Shown here piece after piece: positions 48,029-48,080 of a stretch of DNA of 48,080 nucleotides (the first letter of the stretch is position 1; the number at the start of each line of letters is the position of its first letter). The position numbers and the translations under genes were made by a program. The notes beneath the pieces are model-generated. The model had not been told where the DNA came from. It did no database searches and worked only from the letters and a program-made list of their open reading frames with translations. This DNA is from Humidesulfovibrio sp. (GTDB lineage Bacteria; Desulfobacterota; Desulfovibrionia; Desulfovibrionales; Desulfovibrionaceae), in the NCBI GenBank assembly GCA_031292175.1, contig JARLHQ010000022.1, positions 1 to 48,080 of the forward strand. Direction: 5' to 3'.

Positions 48029-48080
48029 ATCCATGCCAATGCCAGATTGACAGTCGTTCGTCGAGAGGAGTTGGTACGCC
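48023..48080 (+). CDS. IS481-family transposase, N-terminal fragment
   Basis: GTG start with AGGAGG a few bases upstream. The 19 visible residues begin MNIHANARLTVVRREELV, the characteristic start of IS481-family DDE transposases (an N-terminal helix-turn-helix region). The catalytic part is outside the window. Confidence 0.75.
   Translation, partial: MNIHANARLTVVRREELVR

Larger units (their letters stand above)
47940..48080 (+). mobile_element. Left end of an IS481-family insertion sequence, truncated by the window
   Basis: The sequence starts TGTGAAGTTATAGGAGGTTG, close to the terminal repeat of IS481 (TGTGAAG ... AGGTTG). The transposase start follows after about 80 bp. The right end and target duplication lie outside the window. 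Confidence 0.75.

Overview
The window is GC-rich, densely coded DNA from a bacterium that looks like a sulfate reducer of the Desulfovibrionales (Desulfovibrio or a close relative). The support is a TunR-type tungstate regulator, a tungsten aldehyde:ferredoxin oxidoreductase, tandem molbindins, a nifH-nifI1-nifI2-nifD-nifK order, a NifD with the Clostridium-type insertion, and a short NifK. No rRNA, tRNA or CRISPR array was seen.

Layout. 1-6.7 kb: the 5' end of a dctA-like transporter gene, a radical SAM protein, then a leftward operon tunR-amrS-membrane glycosyltransferase. A TauE/SafE exporter diverges from tunR. 6.7-18 kb: a leftward nitrogen fixation operon read as nifH, nifI1, nifI2, nifD, nifK, a NifB-like protein that has lost its radical SAM cysteines, a thioredoxin-fold ferredoxin, nifE, nifN, nifB and two small genes. 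18-23.6 kb: a rightward arm with nifV, modB, modC, a NifA-type activator and two nearly identical mop genes. The 299-bp nifH/nifV intergenic region holds two divergent -24/-12 promoters, and between them two copies of a TGTCG-N5-A(C/T)A element. A third copy lies upstream of the activator gene. 23.8-30.7 kb: a chemotaxis receptor behind a sigma-28-like promoter, a second TauE/SafE protein, an EAL phosphodiesterase, an Rrf2/IscR-type regulator and a TPR protein. 31-44.6 kb: phosphoglucomutase, a large class I adenylate cyclase with pentapeptide repeats, holB, purA, an MltF-like transglycosylase, an AICAR transformylase without its cyclohydrolase partner domain, and an RNase II/R family enzyme. 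44.6-48 kb: tungsten AOR, a divergent unknown gene coupled to cysQ, and the left end of an IS481-family element that runs off the window.

How the genes fit together. The core is a self-contained Mo-nitrogenase island. It encodes structural proteins (HDK), cofactor assembly (B, E, N, V and the NifB-like/NifX-like fusion), PII-type post-translational switch-off (NifI1/NifI2), an electron carrier, molybdate uptake (ModBC) and storage (Mop), and a sigma-54 activator. Metal oxyanion control (TunR) and a tungsten enzyme (AOR) flank it, so Mo/W handling is a recurring theme. The most unusual items are the cysteine-less NifB-like protein with an added Cys-rich linker and NifX-like domain, and the non-canonical candidate activator element with 13-bp sites shared by the three nif promoters.
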